A DNA stretch of 49,227 nucleotides from Salinivirgaceae bacterium (GCA_027858735.1 JAQICC010000248.1:1-49227), one strand, 5' to 3'. Shown: positions 15,300-23,857, counted from the stretch's first letter. The notes: generated from the letters alone by a model not told the origin. Made by a program: numbers and translations.

Positions 15300-18038
15300 T
15301 TAGAATGTAATTTTTAATGAAAGAATATACCTTCTTGGAGCTCCAAAAAATACTTCTGCCGACTTAGCATCAAATTCATTAAATTGTTTTTGAATATAGC
15401 CACTATTGTTTTTTGCATCAGAAATATACATTGTGTTTAAAACATTGGTCACGCTTGCTCTTACATTAAATGTTATTTTGTCAAGAGTGTTGAATTTAAA
15501 TCTATATCCTGTATGAAAGTCAATTAAATTATATGATGGTATTATCCAGGGTTCTTTAGGTTTCCCATCAGGGCCTTTGGTACTTTCTGCATTATAATCG
15601 GAATAGTATCTTGCAAAATATGTAGTTCGAGCACTTAGGTAAAGACCTTTGATGGGTTCGTATCGTAAACTCGCCCCCAGTTGTGTTTGAGCAGCATCGC
15701 CAACATGAATTCCGGTTACATCAAAGGTTATTGTATCAATTGGTATATCTCTGTCGTAACCATCGGTTGTAGGATACATTAATAAATTATCTACTTTCTT
15801 GTCCCAAATCCAATCTCCAAGAGATACTAAACCTTGAAATTCTAAGTTGTGCAATATTTTATATATAAAATCAATCTCAATCCCGGTATGACGAGCATCC
15901 ATACCTGGAATGGTACCTATAACATCAACCTCAGTACCATCGGCATCTTCAATTTTATCTGTTATACTATTTACCGGTTTGTTTTCCCATTGTGTAAAAT
16001 AACCATTAAAATTTGCTGAAAATTTTGGTGAGCTATAGCTGTATCCTATTTCTATAGCTTTAACCCTTTCGTTTTCGGTGTTTTTAACAAAGTTGGTGGT
16101 ATAACCACTGTAAAATGAATTAAATGGTCTTACTTTAGAAAGATACCCAAGGTTCATAAATACATTTGATCTTTCTGTAAAATTATAGTTAGCACCTCCT
16201 TTAATGGTAAAACTCGATTTGTTTTTCCAGCCTGATTCTGTTTGCTTAAAATAGTCTTTTTTATTATATCCGGTAAGCGCAGTGCTCACATTTATGAAAG
16301 TAGTTAATAATCCTGTTTTGTATTCCAACTGACCAAAGGCACCTCCATATCTAACAAAACCATCTTCGTAATAATAAATCTTATCACCTTCCTTTTTCAT
16401 GTGTTGTGTTGAATCAGTCATCCTATTATCATCAGTGTCAATTGCATAATCGCCACCCATTAAATCATATACTGTCATATAGTGGGAACCCTTATATGAT
16501 CTTAAATCAATGCCTCCTGAGATCGAAATAGTAGGGTTTAATGTATAGTCGATACTAGACAAATATCCGTACCAAATATGTTCGTTACTACTTTTTGCCA
16601 AGTAATTGTTTGAAACAAATAAGGAGTTACTATAATTTAAATCATATGGTTCTTGAACGCCAAATGGTGTTTGTATTGTTTTGGTATTTTGGTCGTAAAT
16701 AGATTGAAAATTAGTTTGTCCATAATAGGGGTTCGTAGGGTCTTGAACAAGTTGATTGTTCTTTATACTACTCCTGGGTGATATGCCGCCACCTCTCCCT
16801 ATAGAAAGATATGCTGTATTGGAAAAAAAGAGTTTGTCATTCACATTCCAAGAGTCGCGAATACTAAATTGAGGTTTGTGGTATTCATTTATCTTGCTGT
16901 TTTGAGTTTCAAGAGGAGCATTTGAATCATATCGATCTCTCCTTAAAGTGCCCCAATGGTAGTTGTACTGTGTACCTATGTTATTTACATCTGGTCTATA
17001 AATATAATTTCCTTTTTCATCAACGGCATCAACATCAATACCTACATTTCGTGCATATTCTAAATTGTATGCTGCGATTGATCGTTTATAACTTCGTTGA
17101 TCGTGCTCCTGTGGGGCGCCAAAACCAGTTAAGCTTGTAATGTGATTGTTCCAACGCTTGTCAACTTTGAAATAATAAAACCAACCTTTAGTTCCGGTTT
17201 CATCAATCCATGTATTCCCTTGCTTGTATGATGTTGCTAAAGTAAACCCCCATCCTTTTTTTAGTAATCCCGATGAATATCCTAAGGTTGTTTGCAGCTT
17301 GCCATCGTTGTCAATATACTGTTTTATAGTACCTTCTCTTTCCGATTCAATACCTTTGGTAATGATGTTCATGGTACCACCAACCGAAGGGAGGGCGAGC
17401 TTAGAAATACCGAGTCCTCGTTGCACTTGCATCGAACGCATTATAGCATCCAGGCCAAACCAGTTCGACCAATATACCCAACCATTTTCCATATCGTTTA
17501 CCGGAATTCCATCAATCATAACAGCAATGTTATTTTGTGAAAAACCTCTAATAGTTATTCGAGCATCACCATCGCCACCACCTTGTTGTGTGGCATATAC
17601 ACCAGGCGTTGAATTTAATACCATTGGTAAATCTTTACCTGCTAATTCTTCGCTTATTTTTGCAGGTAAAACATTTGTAAAAGCTACGGGTGTTTCTCTT
17701 TGTCGGGCAACATCGGCAACAATTATAACTTCATCAATTACCTCCGATTCCATTTGGAATTCTTTATAAATACTTTTTTGATCGATTAAAATATTTTGCT
17801 CAATTTTAGTGTAACCAACATATGATATATTAAGCGTATATGCACCCTGAGGTAATTTTAACTCAAATTTACCATCAAAATTTGTTACAGTGCCTTGGCC
17901 TTCTCCATATATTACATTTGCTCCTATTAAAGTTTCACCTGTTTTAGCATCTTGAACAATACCACGTATATATAAGTCTTGGGCAAATGTTGAAATTGAT
18001 GTTGCAAAAAGTATGGTAAGAAGTATAAAATGCTTCAT
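15300..18038 (-). CDS. TonB-dependent outer membrane receptor
   Basis: A 912-residue outer-membrane active transporter, counted from the ATG at 18038 (MKHFILL); a GTG 45 bases upstream would spoil the signal peptide. Signal peptide about 1-20 (ISTFAQD); carboxypeptidase-regulatory-like domain about 22-105 (IRGIVQDAKTGETLIGANV, VTNFDGKFELKLPQG); plug domain about 115-230 (ITIRGFSQNNIAVMIDGIPV); the rest is a 22-strand-type barrel ending YILSLKITF, with the usual C-terminal aromatic residue. No SusD-like partner is next to it. The immediate downstream genes are the two secreted PLD-type nucleases, which suggests that it imports their products; this is inference. No TAnnTTTG box was found directly upstream. 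Confidence 0.92.
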   Translation of the reverse strand: MKHFILLTILFATSISTFAQDLYIRGIVQDAKTGETLIGANVIYGEGQGTVTNFDGKFELKLPQGAYTLNISYVGYTKIEQNILIDQKSIYKEFQMESEVIDEVIIVADVARQRETPVAFTNVLPAKISEELAGKDLPMVLNSTPGVYATQQGGGDGDARITIRGFSQNNIAVMIDGIPVNDMENGWVYWSNWFGLDAIMRSMQVQRGLGISKLALPSVGGTMNIITKGIESEREGTIKQYIDNDGKLQTTLGYSSGLLKKGWGFTLATSYKQGNTWIDETGTKGWFYYFKVDKRWNNHITSLTGFGAPQEHDQRSYKRSIAAYNLEYARNVGIDVDAVDEKGNYIYRPDVNNIGTQYNYHWGTLRRDRYDSNAPLETQNSKINEYHKPQFSIRDSWNVNDKLFFSNTAYLSIGRGGGISPRSSIKNNQLVQDPTNPYYGQTNFQSIYDQNTKTIQTPFGVQEPYDLNYSNSLFVSNNYLAKSSNEHIWYGYLSSIDYTLNPTISISGGIDLRSYKGSHYMTVYDLMGGDYAIDTDDNRMTDSTQHMKKEGDKIYYYEDGFVRYGGAFGQLEYKTGLLTTFINVSTALTGYNKKDYFKQTESGWKNKSSFTIKGGANYNFTERSNVFMNLGYLSKVRPFNSFYSGYTTNFVKNTENERVKAIEIGYSYSSPKFSANFNGYFTQWENKPVNSITDKIEDADGTEVDVIGTIPGMDARHTGIEIDFIYKILHNLEFQGLVSLGDWIWDKKVDNLLMYPTTDGYDRDIPIDTITFDVTGIHVGDAAQTQLGASLRYEPIKGLYLSARTTYFARYYSDYNAESTKGPDGKPKEPWIIPSYNLIDFHTGYRFKFNTLDKITFNVRASVTNVLNTMYISDAKNNSGYIQKQFNEFDAKSAEVFFGAPRRYILSLKITF

Positions 18039-18109
18039 TTGTTGGAAGTTTTGACTTGAAATGAATAATTGAAATCGAAACACTACAGGTAGATATTTAC
18101 GTGCAGATG

Positions 18110-18141
18110 AAAAAAAAGGATGCCTGTTATGCAGGCATCCT
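18110..18141 (-). terminator. Strong rho-independent terminator after the lamin-tail gene
   Basis: Read on the minus strand, a 10-bp perfect stem AGGATGCCTG / CAGGCATCCT (arms 18132-18141 and 18117-18126) with a 5-base loop is followed by TTTTTTT. It begins 12 bases after the lamin-tail gene stop and lies 72-103 bases before the receptor ATG. It should separate the two, or attenuate transcription into the receptor operon. Confidence 0.88.
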
Positions 18142-18152
18142 AAAAAAAAGTA

Positions 18153-19223
18153 TTATTTAATTAATATTTTTTGTGTTGAATAAGCACCATTTTCAAATTC
18201 AGCTTTAATCATATAAACTCCTTCATTTGGGTCATTCAATTTGATTTCTGTTTCATTTTTTGAAACAAAATAATCAGTAAAAATAATTTTACCAATAATG
18301 TTGTAGACTTCAATTGATTTTATTTTTCCTGATTCGCTGGTAATTGTAACCCTGTTATCTGTTACAGGATTTGGATATGCTTTAATGATTTGTTTATTAA
18401 ATGATGATTGAGATTTAATTCCTGTTGTATTTGCAGTATGAGTTCCTAAATTTGTCCAAATATCTTGATATGACCAAGCCGTATCGCCAATGCTAACTGC
18501 AGGTAATGTATCCCATTCGGTGGATATAACAAAATCATCAGGATTTGCTGTTACTCCTTTCGTAATGTTTGATTTTCTAATTAAAGAATGGTCCTTGCTC
18601 CATGCCATCCAATATGGCCCAAATGTTGAACCGTCATCAGTATTTAGAGGTACGATATAGTCTGATATAGTTGCAGTAACTTCAGTATCTCCGTCTGTAT
18701 AGGTTAGCACAGAATCTTTAACAGGTGACCATCCATAACCGTTTTTCATGGCACTTCCAATACCAATTTCGCCAAAAATATCTACCGAGGTATAGGTAAG
18801 GCCATCCTCAGTTTTAAGTAATCCAATGGCATCGTTTCCGTTCATGTAGGTAGGTGCAGGGTAATCAACATCTAATTGGTCAGCCAAAGCTTGTAATTCC
18901 GGAGAACAAGCCGGGGAAAATTCGGTATCTTCTGTTTGTCCATTTACAATTACATGACATTTGCCAGGCTCTAATGTTCCTTCTAATTCCAGATAGCCAC
19001 CACTTGTAGTTTTAGGGTCTAGGTTAGCCGGATATGATTCGCCGTTGCTAAATCGAACCACGATGTAAGCGGAAAGGTCAATTGATTGACTTGTTGGATT
19101 ATAAATTTCCAAAGCTTTATTATTACCCGATCCGTCAATATATTCTGATATTATTAAGTCGGTTTGTGCTGAAATTGCAAAAATTGTACTCATTAGAGCA
19201 AATGATAGTAGTAGTTTTTTCAT
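18153..19223 (-). CDS. Secreted lamin-tail-domain protein with T9SS sorting domain
   Basis: A 356-residue predicted cell-surface or secreted protein. Signal peptide 1-19 (MKKLLLSFALMSTIFAISA). A lamin-tail domain (LTD) spans about 22-165, starting TDLIISEYIDGSGNNKALEIYNP and including IDLSAYIVVRFSNG. A less clear region ends IWTNLGTHTANTTG, a junction that in other Bacteroidota proteins often leads into a nuclease domain. Here it goes straight into the T9SS sorting domain (IKAYPNPVTDNRVTI to STQKILIK). LTDs are commonly attached to extracellular nucleases, so the protein may be a DNA-binding accessory; it has no visible catalytic motif. A TACATTTG box lies 40 bases upstream and a strong terminator lies directly downstream. 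Confidence 0.85.
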   Translation of the reverse strand: MKKLLLSFALMSTIFAISAQTDLIISEYIDGSGNNKALEIYNPTSQSIDLSAYIVVRFSNGESYPANLDPKTTSGGYLELEGTLEPGKCHVIVNGQTEDTEFSPACSPELQALADQLDVDYPAPTYMNGNDAIGLLKTEDGLTYTSVDIFGEIGIGSAMKNGYGWSPVKDSVLTYTDGDTEVTATISDYIVPLNTDDGSTFGPYWMAWSKDHSLIRKSNITKGVTANPDDFVISTEWDTLPAVSIGDTAWSYQDIWTNLGTHTANTTGIKSQSSFNKQIIKAYPNPVTDNRVTITSESGKIKSIEVYNIIGKIIFTDYFVSKNETEIKLNDPNEGVYMIKAEFENGAYSTQKILIK

Positions 19224-19262
19224 AATGTACTATTTTATTTGAGTTTTTAATATTGATTGGTA

Positions 19263-19270
19263 CAAATGTA
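19263..19270 (-). promoter_or_regulatory. -7 box TACATTTG for the lamin-tail gene
   Basis: On the minus strand the octamer matches TAnnTTTG exactly and would start a leader of about 35 bases before the ATG at 19223. The upstream -33 position is only T-rich. Confidence 0.5.
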
Positions 19271-19381
19271 TAAAAACACCTATTTCTAAGGATAAAAAAT
19301 ATGTGTTTAAAAAACTAAAAAATAGTGTTTTAATTAACAATTTGTTGAAAAGTGGCCGAAACTTTGAAAAGTCACGATTGA

Positions 19382-19409
19382 ATTGCACAAAAGCCGGAAT
19401 TTGTGCAAT
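19382..19409. repeat. Inverted repeat downstream of the YciO-type gene
   Basis: ATTGCACAAA (19382-19391) and TTTGTGCAAT (19400-19409) form a perfect 10-bp stem with an 8-base loop, 25 bases past the stop at 19435. There is no T tract on the minus strand, so a terminator role is uncertain. Confidence 0.45.
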
Positions 19410-19434
19410 ATTTTACCAGAACAGGATTGCGTAA

Positions 19435-20046
19435 TTACTCTAAAATACCTTTCCCTTCTCTTAAAATTTCAAATTCGTCGCCCGAACAATCAATAACTGT
19501 TGAGGCTTCATTGTCACCAAATCCCCCATCAATTACGGCATCAACTTTATCCATGTATTTTTCATGAATAAGTTCGGGGTCGGTGGTGTATTCAATAATA
19601 TCATCTTCATCGTGAATTGATGAGGAAAGTATGGGGTTGCCCAATTCCTTTACTATGGCTCTAATAATAGAATTGTCAGGTATGCGAATACCCACAGTTT
19701 TTTTTCGACTTTTGAAAATTTTTGGAACATTGTTATTGGCTTCTAAAACAAAAGTGAAAGGTCCTGGTAGGTTACGTTTCATCATTTTAAAAACATCGTT
19801 CGCAATATGCTTAGTGTAATCGGAAATATGGCTTAAATCATGAAAAATAAATGAGAAATTGGCTTTTTCAAGATTAATATCCCGAATACGAGCAACTCGT
19901 TGCACCGCTTTTGGTTTGTCAATGCTACACCCAATTCCATATACTGTATCGGTAGGGTAAATAATAACTCCACCATTGCGTAGAATTTCAGCAGCTTTTT
20001 GAACCTCTTTGGCGTTTGGGTTTTCAGGATATATTTTTATTAACAT
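19435..20046 (-). CDS. Sua5/YciO/YrdC-family protein (YciO type)
   Basis: A 203-residue YrdC-fold protein. Motifs include GGVIIYPTDTVYGIGC near residue 30 (the nucleotide and threonine binding loop of TsaC/Sua5), LPGPFTFVLEA near 92, KTVGIRIPDN near 116 and the closing LREGKGIL. It lacks the extra C-terminal Sua5 domain. The family makes threonylcarbamoyl-adenylate for tRNA t6A synthesis. The YciO branch is more divergent and may have another or weaker role, so no gene symbol is assigned. It is 93 bases downstream of the transaldolase gene on the same strand. Confidence 0.85.
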   Translation of the reverse strand: MLIKIYPENPNAKEVQKAAEILRNGGVIIYPTDTVYGIGCSIDKPKAVQRVARIRDINLEKANFSFIFHDLSHISDYTKHIANDVFKMMKRNLPGPFTFVLEANNNVPKIFKSRKKTVGIRIPDNSIIRAIVKELGNPILSSSIHDEDDIIEYTTDPELIHEKYMDKVDAVIDGGFGDNEASTVIDCSGDEFEILREGKGILE

Positions 20047-20139
20047 TTTCTTTTTGTATTTCTATTGAGCAGTTATACGGGCTTCATGTAATTTTTGTTT
20101 CTTTGAAAAGTATTAAGGCTTTGCAAGAAAACAATAGTA

Positions 20140-20799
20140 TTATAAGGTATTCGCTTTATTATGATCGTCTAAAAATTGTTTTAATCCTTTATCTGTTAGA
20201 GGGTGATCCAATAAGCCCAGAATTGGTTTAAGAGGACAAGTTACAACATCGGTTCCAATCTCCATGCAGCGCACTATATGCAAGGTGCTTCTTAGTGAAG
20301 CTGCTAAAACTTGTGTTTCAAATCCATAATAATTAAAAGCATCAACAATTTGTTCTACCAAGAGCAAACCATCATGTGAAATGTCGTCCAGTCTCCCAAC
20401 AAAAGGCGAAACATAGCTGGCACCTGCCTTTGCTGCCAATAATGCTTGGCCAGGTGCAAATATAAGGGTGCAATTTGTGCGAATTCCTTTCGTTGAGAAA
20501 TACTTAATTGCCTTAATGCCATTTTTAGTAACGGGAACTTTAACTACAATTTGTGGGTGCAGTGCTGCTAGTTTTTCACCCTCTTCAATCATTCCCTCGT
20601 ATTCGGTGCTAATAACCTCGGCACTAACATCGCCATCAACCAATTCGCAAATTTTAATGTAATGGTTAAGAATATTTTCCTTACCAGTTATTCCTTCTTT
20701 TGCCATAAGCGAAGGATTGGTAGTTACTCCGTCAATTATTCCGAGCGATTGAGCTTCCTGTATTTGCTCCAAATTTGGGGTGTCAAGAAAAAATTTCAT
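20140..20799 (-). CDS. Small transaldolase / fructose-6-phosphate aldolase family (TalC/MipB)
   Basis: A 219-residue single-domain class I aldolase of the short transaldolase group. It starts [16 protein letters not shown] and has [13 protein letters not shown] (residues about 25-37), the Schiff-base lysine in [11 protein letters not shown] (near residue 86), a [17 protein letters not shown] segment and PFVGRLDD. The reaction is transfer of a dihydroxyacetone unit in the non-oxidative pentose phosphate pathway, or aldol cleavage of fructose-6-phosphate; the sequence alone does not decide which. It is cytoplasmic, with length normal for the short class. The upstream spacer carries palindromes, and the gene probably has its own promoter. 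Confidence 0.9.
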   Translation of the reverse strand: MKFFLDTPNLEQIQEAQSLGIIDGVTTNPSLMAKEGITGKENILNHYIKICELVDGDVSAEVISTEYEGMIEEGEKLAALHPQIVVKVPVTKNGIKAIKYFSTKGIRTNCTLIFAPGQALLAAKAGASYVSPFVGRLDDISHDGLLLVEQIVDAFNYYGFETQVLAASLRSTLHIVRCMEIGTDVVTCPLKPILGLLDHPLTDKGLKQFLDDHNKANTL

Positions 20800-21209
20800 A
20801 ATTTCATTATTTTAGATTTGTCTCTAATGGTAAAATTAGGCATAATAATTTTATGATTTACCAGCTAATTTTTTGAGCATAAAAATGCCACAAATTCACA
20901 GGTTAAATATTTAATCTGTGAATTTGTGGCAAATGAGTATTTATATGTAAGGTATTACCATGAATTTAGTGGAAAAACTTATAAAAAGTACATTTTTATC
21001 CATGGGATATAGTCGACAGCCCGCCTGAATTATTCGGACAGGTCTACAGTTCTCAGTCTGTATATTGCCTGAGGACTGTGTACTGAAAATCAGAACGACT
21101 TATCGTTCAGTCGCGCTGCTGACCAGAAAATCTAAAAATCGATGATCTCATAAAACCACCCATTCTATTGGTAATAGAACAATATTTAAATTACTATTGT
21201 CTCTATTTC
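20800..21209. other. 410-base intergenic region with palindromes and no gene
   Basis: No ORF with coding character was found. The stretch holds the 44-base palindrome described separately (20887-20930), a perfect stem GAACGA-CTTA-TCGTTC (21093-21108), and a run of short CAGT/ACTG-type words (about 21046-21092) such as CAGTC...GACTG. The composition is less AT-rich than neighbouring spacers between about 21010 and 21120. It looks like accumulated repeat-element debris rather than a regulatory leader of pepT, which ends at 21210. Confidence 0.5.
20887..20930. repeat. 44-base near-perfect palindrome, REP/MITE-like
   Basis: A 21-base left arm beginning GCCACAAATTCACAG (20887-20907) is separated by two bases from its reverse complement (20910-20930), with one G-T wobble. 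CACAAATTCAC...GTGAATTTGTG palindromes recur in Bacteroidota genomes as far as I recall. The nearest gene ends are 87 bases (talC start) and 280 bases (pepT stop) away, which argues against a terminator. Confidence 0.7.
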
Positions 21210-22451
21210 TTATTCTGCTGGTTTGTTTTTTTCTTGGTAAAGCTCAATTATTTTAATTATTACATCGCGGGCTTTTTCAATTGATTGTACTGGAACAAAC
21301 TCGTATCGGCTATGGTAATTGTGACCTCCGCTAAAAATATTTGGAGTTGGTAATCCCATATAAGATAATCTTGCTCCATCAGTTCCGCCCCTTATAGGTT
21401 TAATAATGGGGTTTACATTAACCAATTCCATGGCTACTCTTGCGGTTTCAACAATATGCATATGCGGTTCAATCATTTTACGCATATTGTAATATTGATC
21501 TTTTATTTCAAGGGTAATATAATCACCACCGTATTCTTTATTTAATTCGCTGGTTAATTCATGAAGTCTATTTTTTTTATCAGTGAATTTTGCTTCATCG
21601 TGGTCGCGAATAATTAATTCGGCCGATGAAGATTCTACATTACCATTTGCCTGAATAACATGAAAGAATCCCTCGTAATTTTCAGTATATCTGGGAGTTT
21701 CCTCTATAGGAATAGTTCCAATTAGTCTGTTAAGTATTAGAACAGCATTAACCATTTTGTTTTTTGCTTCACCTGGATGCACATTTTTTCCTTTTACAAT
21801 AATTTTAGCATTAGCAGCGTTGAAATTTTCATATTCTAGCTCTCCAATACCACCGCCATCCATAGTGTAAGCAAAATCAGCTTTAAAATTTTTTACATTA
21901 AACAAGTTTGCACCACGACCAATTTCTTCGTCGGGTGTGAATGCTATTTTAATGGTTCCGTGTTTAAATTCAGGATTTTCACAAATGTATTGTGCCATTA
22001 GCATGATTTCTGTAACACCTGCTTTATCATCGGCTCCTAATAGTGTTGTTCCGTCGGTTACAATAAGATCCTGGCCAACATAATTGTTAAGTTCAGGAAA
22101 CTCACTTGGTGATAAAATTATATTTTCTTCAAAATTTAATATAATGTCTTTTCCCGCATAATCTTTAACAACAATAGGTTTTACATTATCGGCCGGCATG
22201 TCAGGGCTAGTGTCAAGATGCGCAATAAAACCGATGGTAGGTACCTCATACTTTACATTTGAGGGTATTGTAGCATATAAGTAACAATTTTCATCAAGTT
22301 CAGTTTTGTTCACACCCATTTGTTCTAGCTCATCTTTAAGAACCTTGGCTAAATTAAATTGCTTATTGGTACTTGGGCATGTTGTCGATTCATCATTTGA
22401 TTGAGTATCGATTTTTGCGTAGCGTATAAATTGTTCCGATATTTTTGACAT
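21210..22451 (-). CDS. pepT: Peptidase T (tripeptide aminopeptidase)
   Basis: An M20-family zinc aminopeptidase that removes the N-terminal residue of tripeptides in the cytoplasm. Metal and catalytic motifs are visible: GFIAHLDTSPD (first zinc His/Asp, about residue 78), GADDKAG (bridging Asp, about 143), FTPDEEIGRGA (catalytic and metal Glu pair, about 177), YTMDGGGIGELEYENFNAA and the late FSGGHNYHSRYEF. The length of 413 residues is normal. The ygjP-like gene ends 6 bases upstream on the same strand, so both probably belong to one transcript. Confidence 0.95.
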   Translation of the reverse strand: MSKISEQFIRYAKIDTQSNDESTTCPSTNKQFNLAKVLKDELEQMGVNKTELDENCYLYATIPSNVKYEVPTIGFIAHLDTSPDMPADNVKPIVVKDYAGKDIILNFEENIILSPSEFPELNNYVGQDLIVTDGTTLLGADDKAGVTEIMLMAQYICENPEFKHGTIKIAFTPDEEIGRGANLFNVKNFKADFAYTMDGGGIGELEYENFNAANAKIIVKGKNVHPGEAKNKMVNAVLILNRLIGTIPIEETPRYTENYEGFFHVIQANGNVESSSAELIIRDHDEAKFTDKKNRLHELTSELNKEYGGDYITLEIKDQYYNMRKMIEPHMHIVETARVAMELVNVNPIIKPIRGGTDGARLSYMGLPTPNIFSGGHNYHSRYEFVPVQSIEKARDVIIKIIELYQEKNKPAE

Positions 22452-22457
22452 ATGCTT

Positions 22458-23171
22458 TTATAGTTGAGTATTGTATTTTTTTAATTCTTTATTTAGTTCT
22501 TTTTCATTGCCAACTAATTTATTTAATAGGCTATGAAAATGAGATCCATGATTTTTATGAACCGTATGGCATAATTCGTGCAAAATGATAAAATCTGACA
22601 AATCTTCAGGTAATCGCATTAAATGCACATTCAAATTAATATTATTTTGTGCTGAGCAACTTCCCCAACGCGATTTTAAATTTTTAACAAAAATTTTATT
22701 AACCGTAAAATTATATTTTTGAGCCAGTTCGAATGTTCGAGGGATTAAATGTTTTTTCGCTTCAAACCTTAAGACCTCTGTTATTGAATTTTTAATTTTT
22801 TCTTGTACAGCAGTTGAAGCAATATTGCTTGTCGCTGGATAATATATTGTAATGGAATCATTATATCGTTTTAATTCTATTGAATTTTTTAGATGCGTTT
22901 GTATTGATATTTTATGAAATCTGGTTTCAAATCCGTTTTCTTCGTTAAAAATAGTTTTTGGTATCCGCTCTTCAAGTTTTTTATTATGTTTAACAATCCA
23001 GTTCTCTTTTTCAAGCGCAAAGCGGTAGCCCATTTCATAGGTCATTAATTTAGGTATAACAACTTTGGGAATTGAGCCTGGTTTAAGTTTAATGGTTAAT
23101 TTTTTGGTGCTGTGATGCTTGCAAACTTCAATGCTTCCAATGTTTGCAATAGTATATGTTTTCGAGTTCAT
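22458..23171 (-). CDS. YgjP-like (DUF45 / M48-type) zinc metallopeptidase
   Basis: A 237-residue protein with the C-terminal zinc motif IILHELCHTVHKNHGSHFH (about 195-213), in which HELCH is the HExxH centre and HGSHFH supplies a further ligand. The KSRWGSCSAQNNINLNVHLMRLP segment before it is the other DUF45 hallmark. The N-terminal half is a family-typical region with many basic residues. No signal peptide; probably cytoplasmic. Substrates are not established. The ATG at 23171 lies only 17 bases after the SRP RNA end on the same strand, and pepT follows after 6 bases. Confidence 0.88.
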   Translation of the reverse strand: MNSKTYTIANIGSIEVCKHHSTKKLTIKLKPGSIPKVVIPKLMTYEMGYRFALEKENWIVKHNKKLEERIPKTIFNEENGFETRFHKISIQTHLKNSIELKRYNDSITIYYPATSNIASTAVQEKIKNSITEVLRFEAKKHLIPRTFELAQKYNFTVNKIFVKNLKSRWGSCSAQNNINLNVHLMRLPEDLSDFIILHELCHTVHKNHGSHFHSLLNKLVGNEKELNKELKKYNTQL

Positions 23172-23188
23172 GAGTTATGCAAAAAAAA

Positions 23189-23288
23189 GCGGGTAAGCTA
23201 CTCATATCGCACCGCTCAACCGCTTACCCTTGCTTCCTTCCGGATCTGGGGGAGTTCAGCAGGAGCTGGTCGTATGAGACTTACCCGC
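23189..23288 (-). ncRNA. ffs: Bacterial small SRP RNA (4.5S type)
   Basis: The minus strand carries the conserved apical loop CCGGAAGGAAGCA with the flanking internal-loop partner CTCCTGCTGAACTC, the core of domain IV bound by Ffh. The ends pair as one long hairpin: 5' GCGGGTAAG...CTCATA against TATGAG...CTTACCCGC 3'. The RNA is about 100 bases, a short SRP RNA without an Alu domain. A run of eight T residues (23188-23181) directly after the closing stem should terminate it. A full-consensus promoter sits just upstream. The exact ends are uncertain by 1-3 bases. Confidence 0.95.
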
Positions 23289-23291
23289 GCA

Positions 23292-23322
23292 CAAAAGTAG
23301 CAATATTTCATATACTGGCAAA
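23292..23322 (-). promoter_or_regulatory. Promoter of the SRP RNA
   Basis: On the minus strand TTTG (23322-23319), a 19-base spacer and TACTTTTG (23299-23292) match the Bacteroidota housekeeping consensus. Initiation 3-5 bases after the -7 box would give the observed 5' end of the SRP RNA hairpin. Confidence 0.85.
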
Positions 23323-23419
23323 AAACATAGAGTAAAAAATAAAAGTATTTTCAAGTATTAGATTAACATACATATAGGGTGTAAAAAGTTATTTATTGGT
23401 TTCATTAGTAGTTAAAACT

Positions 23420-23435
23420 ATGCACTTTAGTGCAT
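23420..23435. repeat. Short palindrome ATGCACT-TT-AGTGCAT
   Basis: A perfect 7-bp stem with a 2-base loop lies 35 bases outside the end of the transposase remnant. It could be part of the terminal region of the decayed element, or a REP-like unit; a second GTGCAC lies at 23444-23449. Confidence 0.4.
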
Positions 23436-23469
23436 CTCGCTGGGTGCACGACAAATTTCCCTATTTGCA

Positions 23470-23760
23470 TCATGCCGCAATTTTGTTGTTGATAATTAAG
23501 TCTTTAACCTCATTCCAATTGTTACTTTTCTTACATGTATGTAAATTTGCAATTTGCTGTGCCCCATCAATTGTCCAATGTTGTCCTGATAGTTTTAACC
23601 GTTTTTGTAATACGTCTCTATGGGCTGCTTCAATAGCTCCTGAGCCTATAAGCAATCCTTGGTCTATATATTTGCCATAATTGATGCGTTTTTTATTTGT
23701 TGTTAAATAATTTAGCAACGACTGCAAACCAGTAGCTAGTATCAAGAAACAATACATCAT
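23470..23760 (-). pseudogene. C-terminal fragment of an ISKra4-like transposase
   Basis: A 96-residue open frame whose body reads YGKYIDQGLLIGSGAIEAAH, then RLKLSGQHWTIDGAQQI and NNWNEV. This is the conserved C-terminal end of ISKra4-type transposases (GLPIGSG-x-E-A...RLK-x-SGM-x-W). Full-length enzymes are several hundred residues, and the upstream sequence (23761-23900) shows no continuation in any frame, so only the tail survives. The first residues (MMYCFLILATGLQ) may not be native. No matching pair of terminal inverted repeats was found. It is dead, and marks an old insertion next to the SRP RNA. Family assignment is by eye. Confidence 0.75.
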
Positions 23761-23857
23761 AAAAAAAGATGAACTAAACTAATCTAGTTTTAATTCTTGA
23801 TTGACAATAGTTATATATGTCAAACACGAGTTTATGTTGTTTGGTATTTAATATTTT

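Noticed and set aside
17224-17769. 181-residue plus-strand open frame opposite the TonB receptor plug domain
   Set aside because: The minus-strand receptor frame has all expected motifs; the antisense frame is Pro/Ser-rich translation of the complement with no domain.
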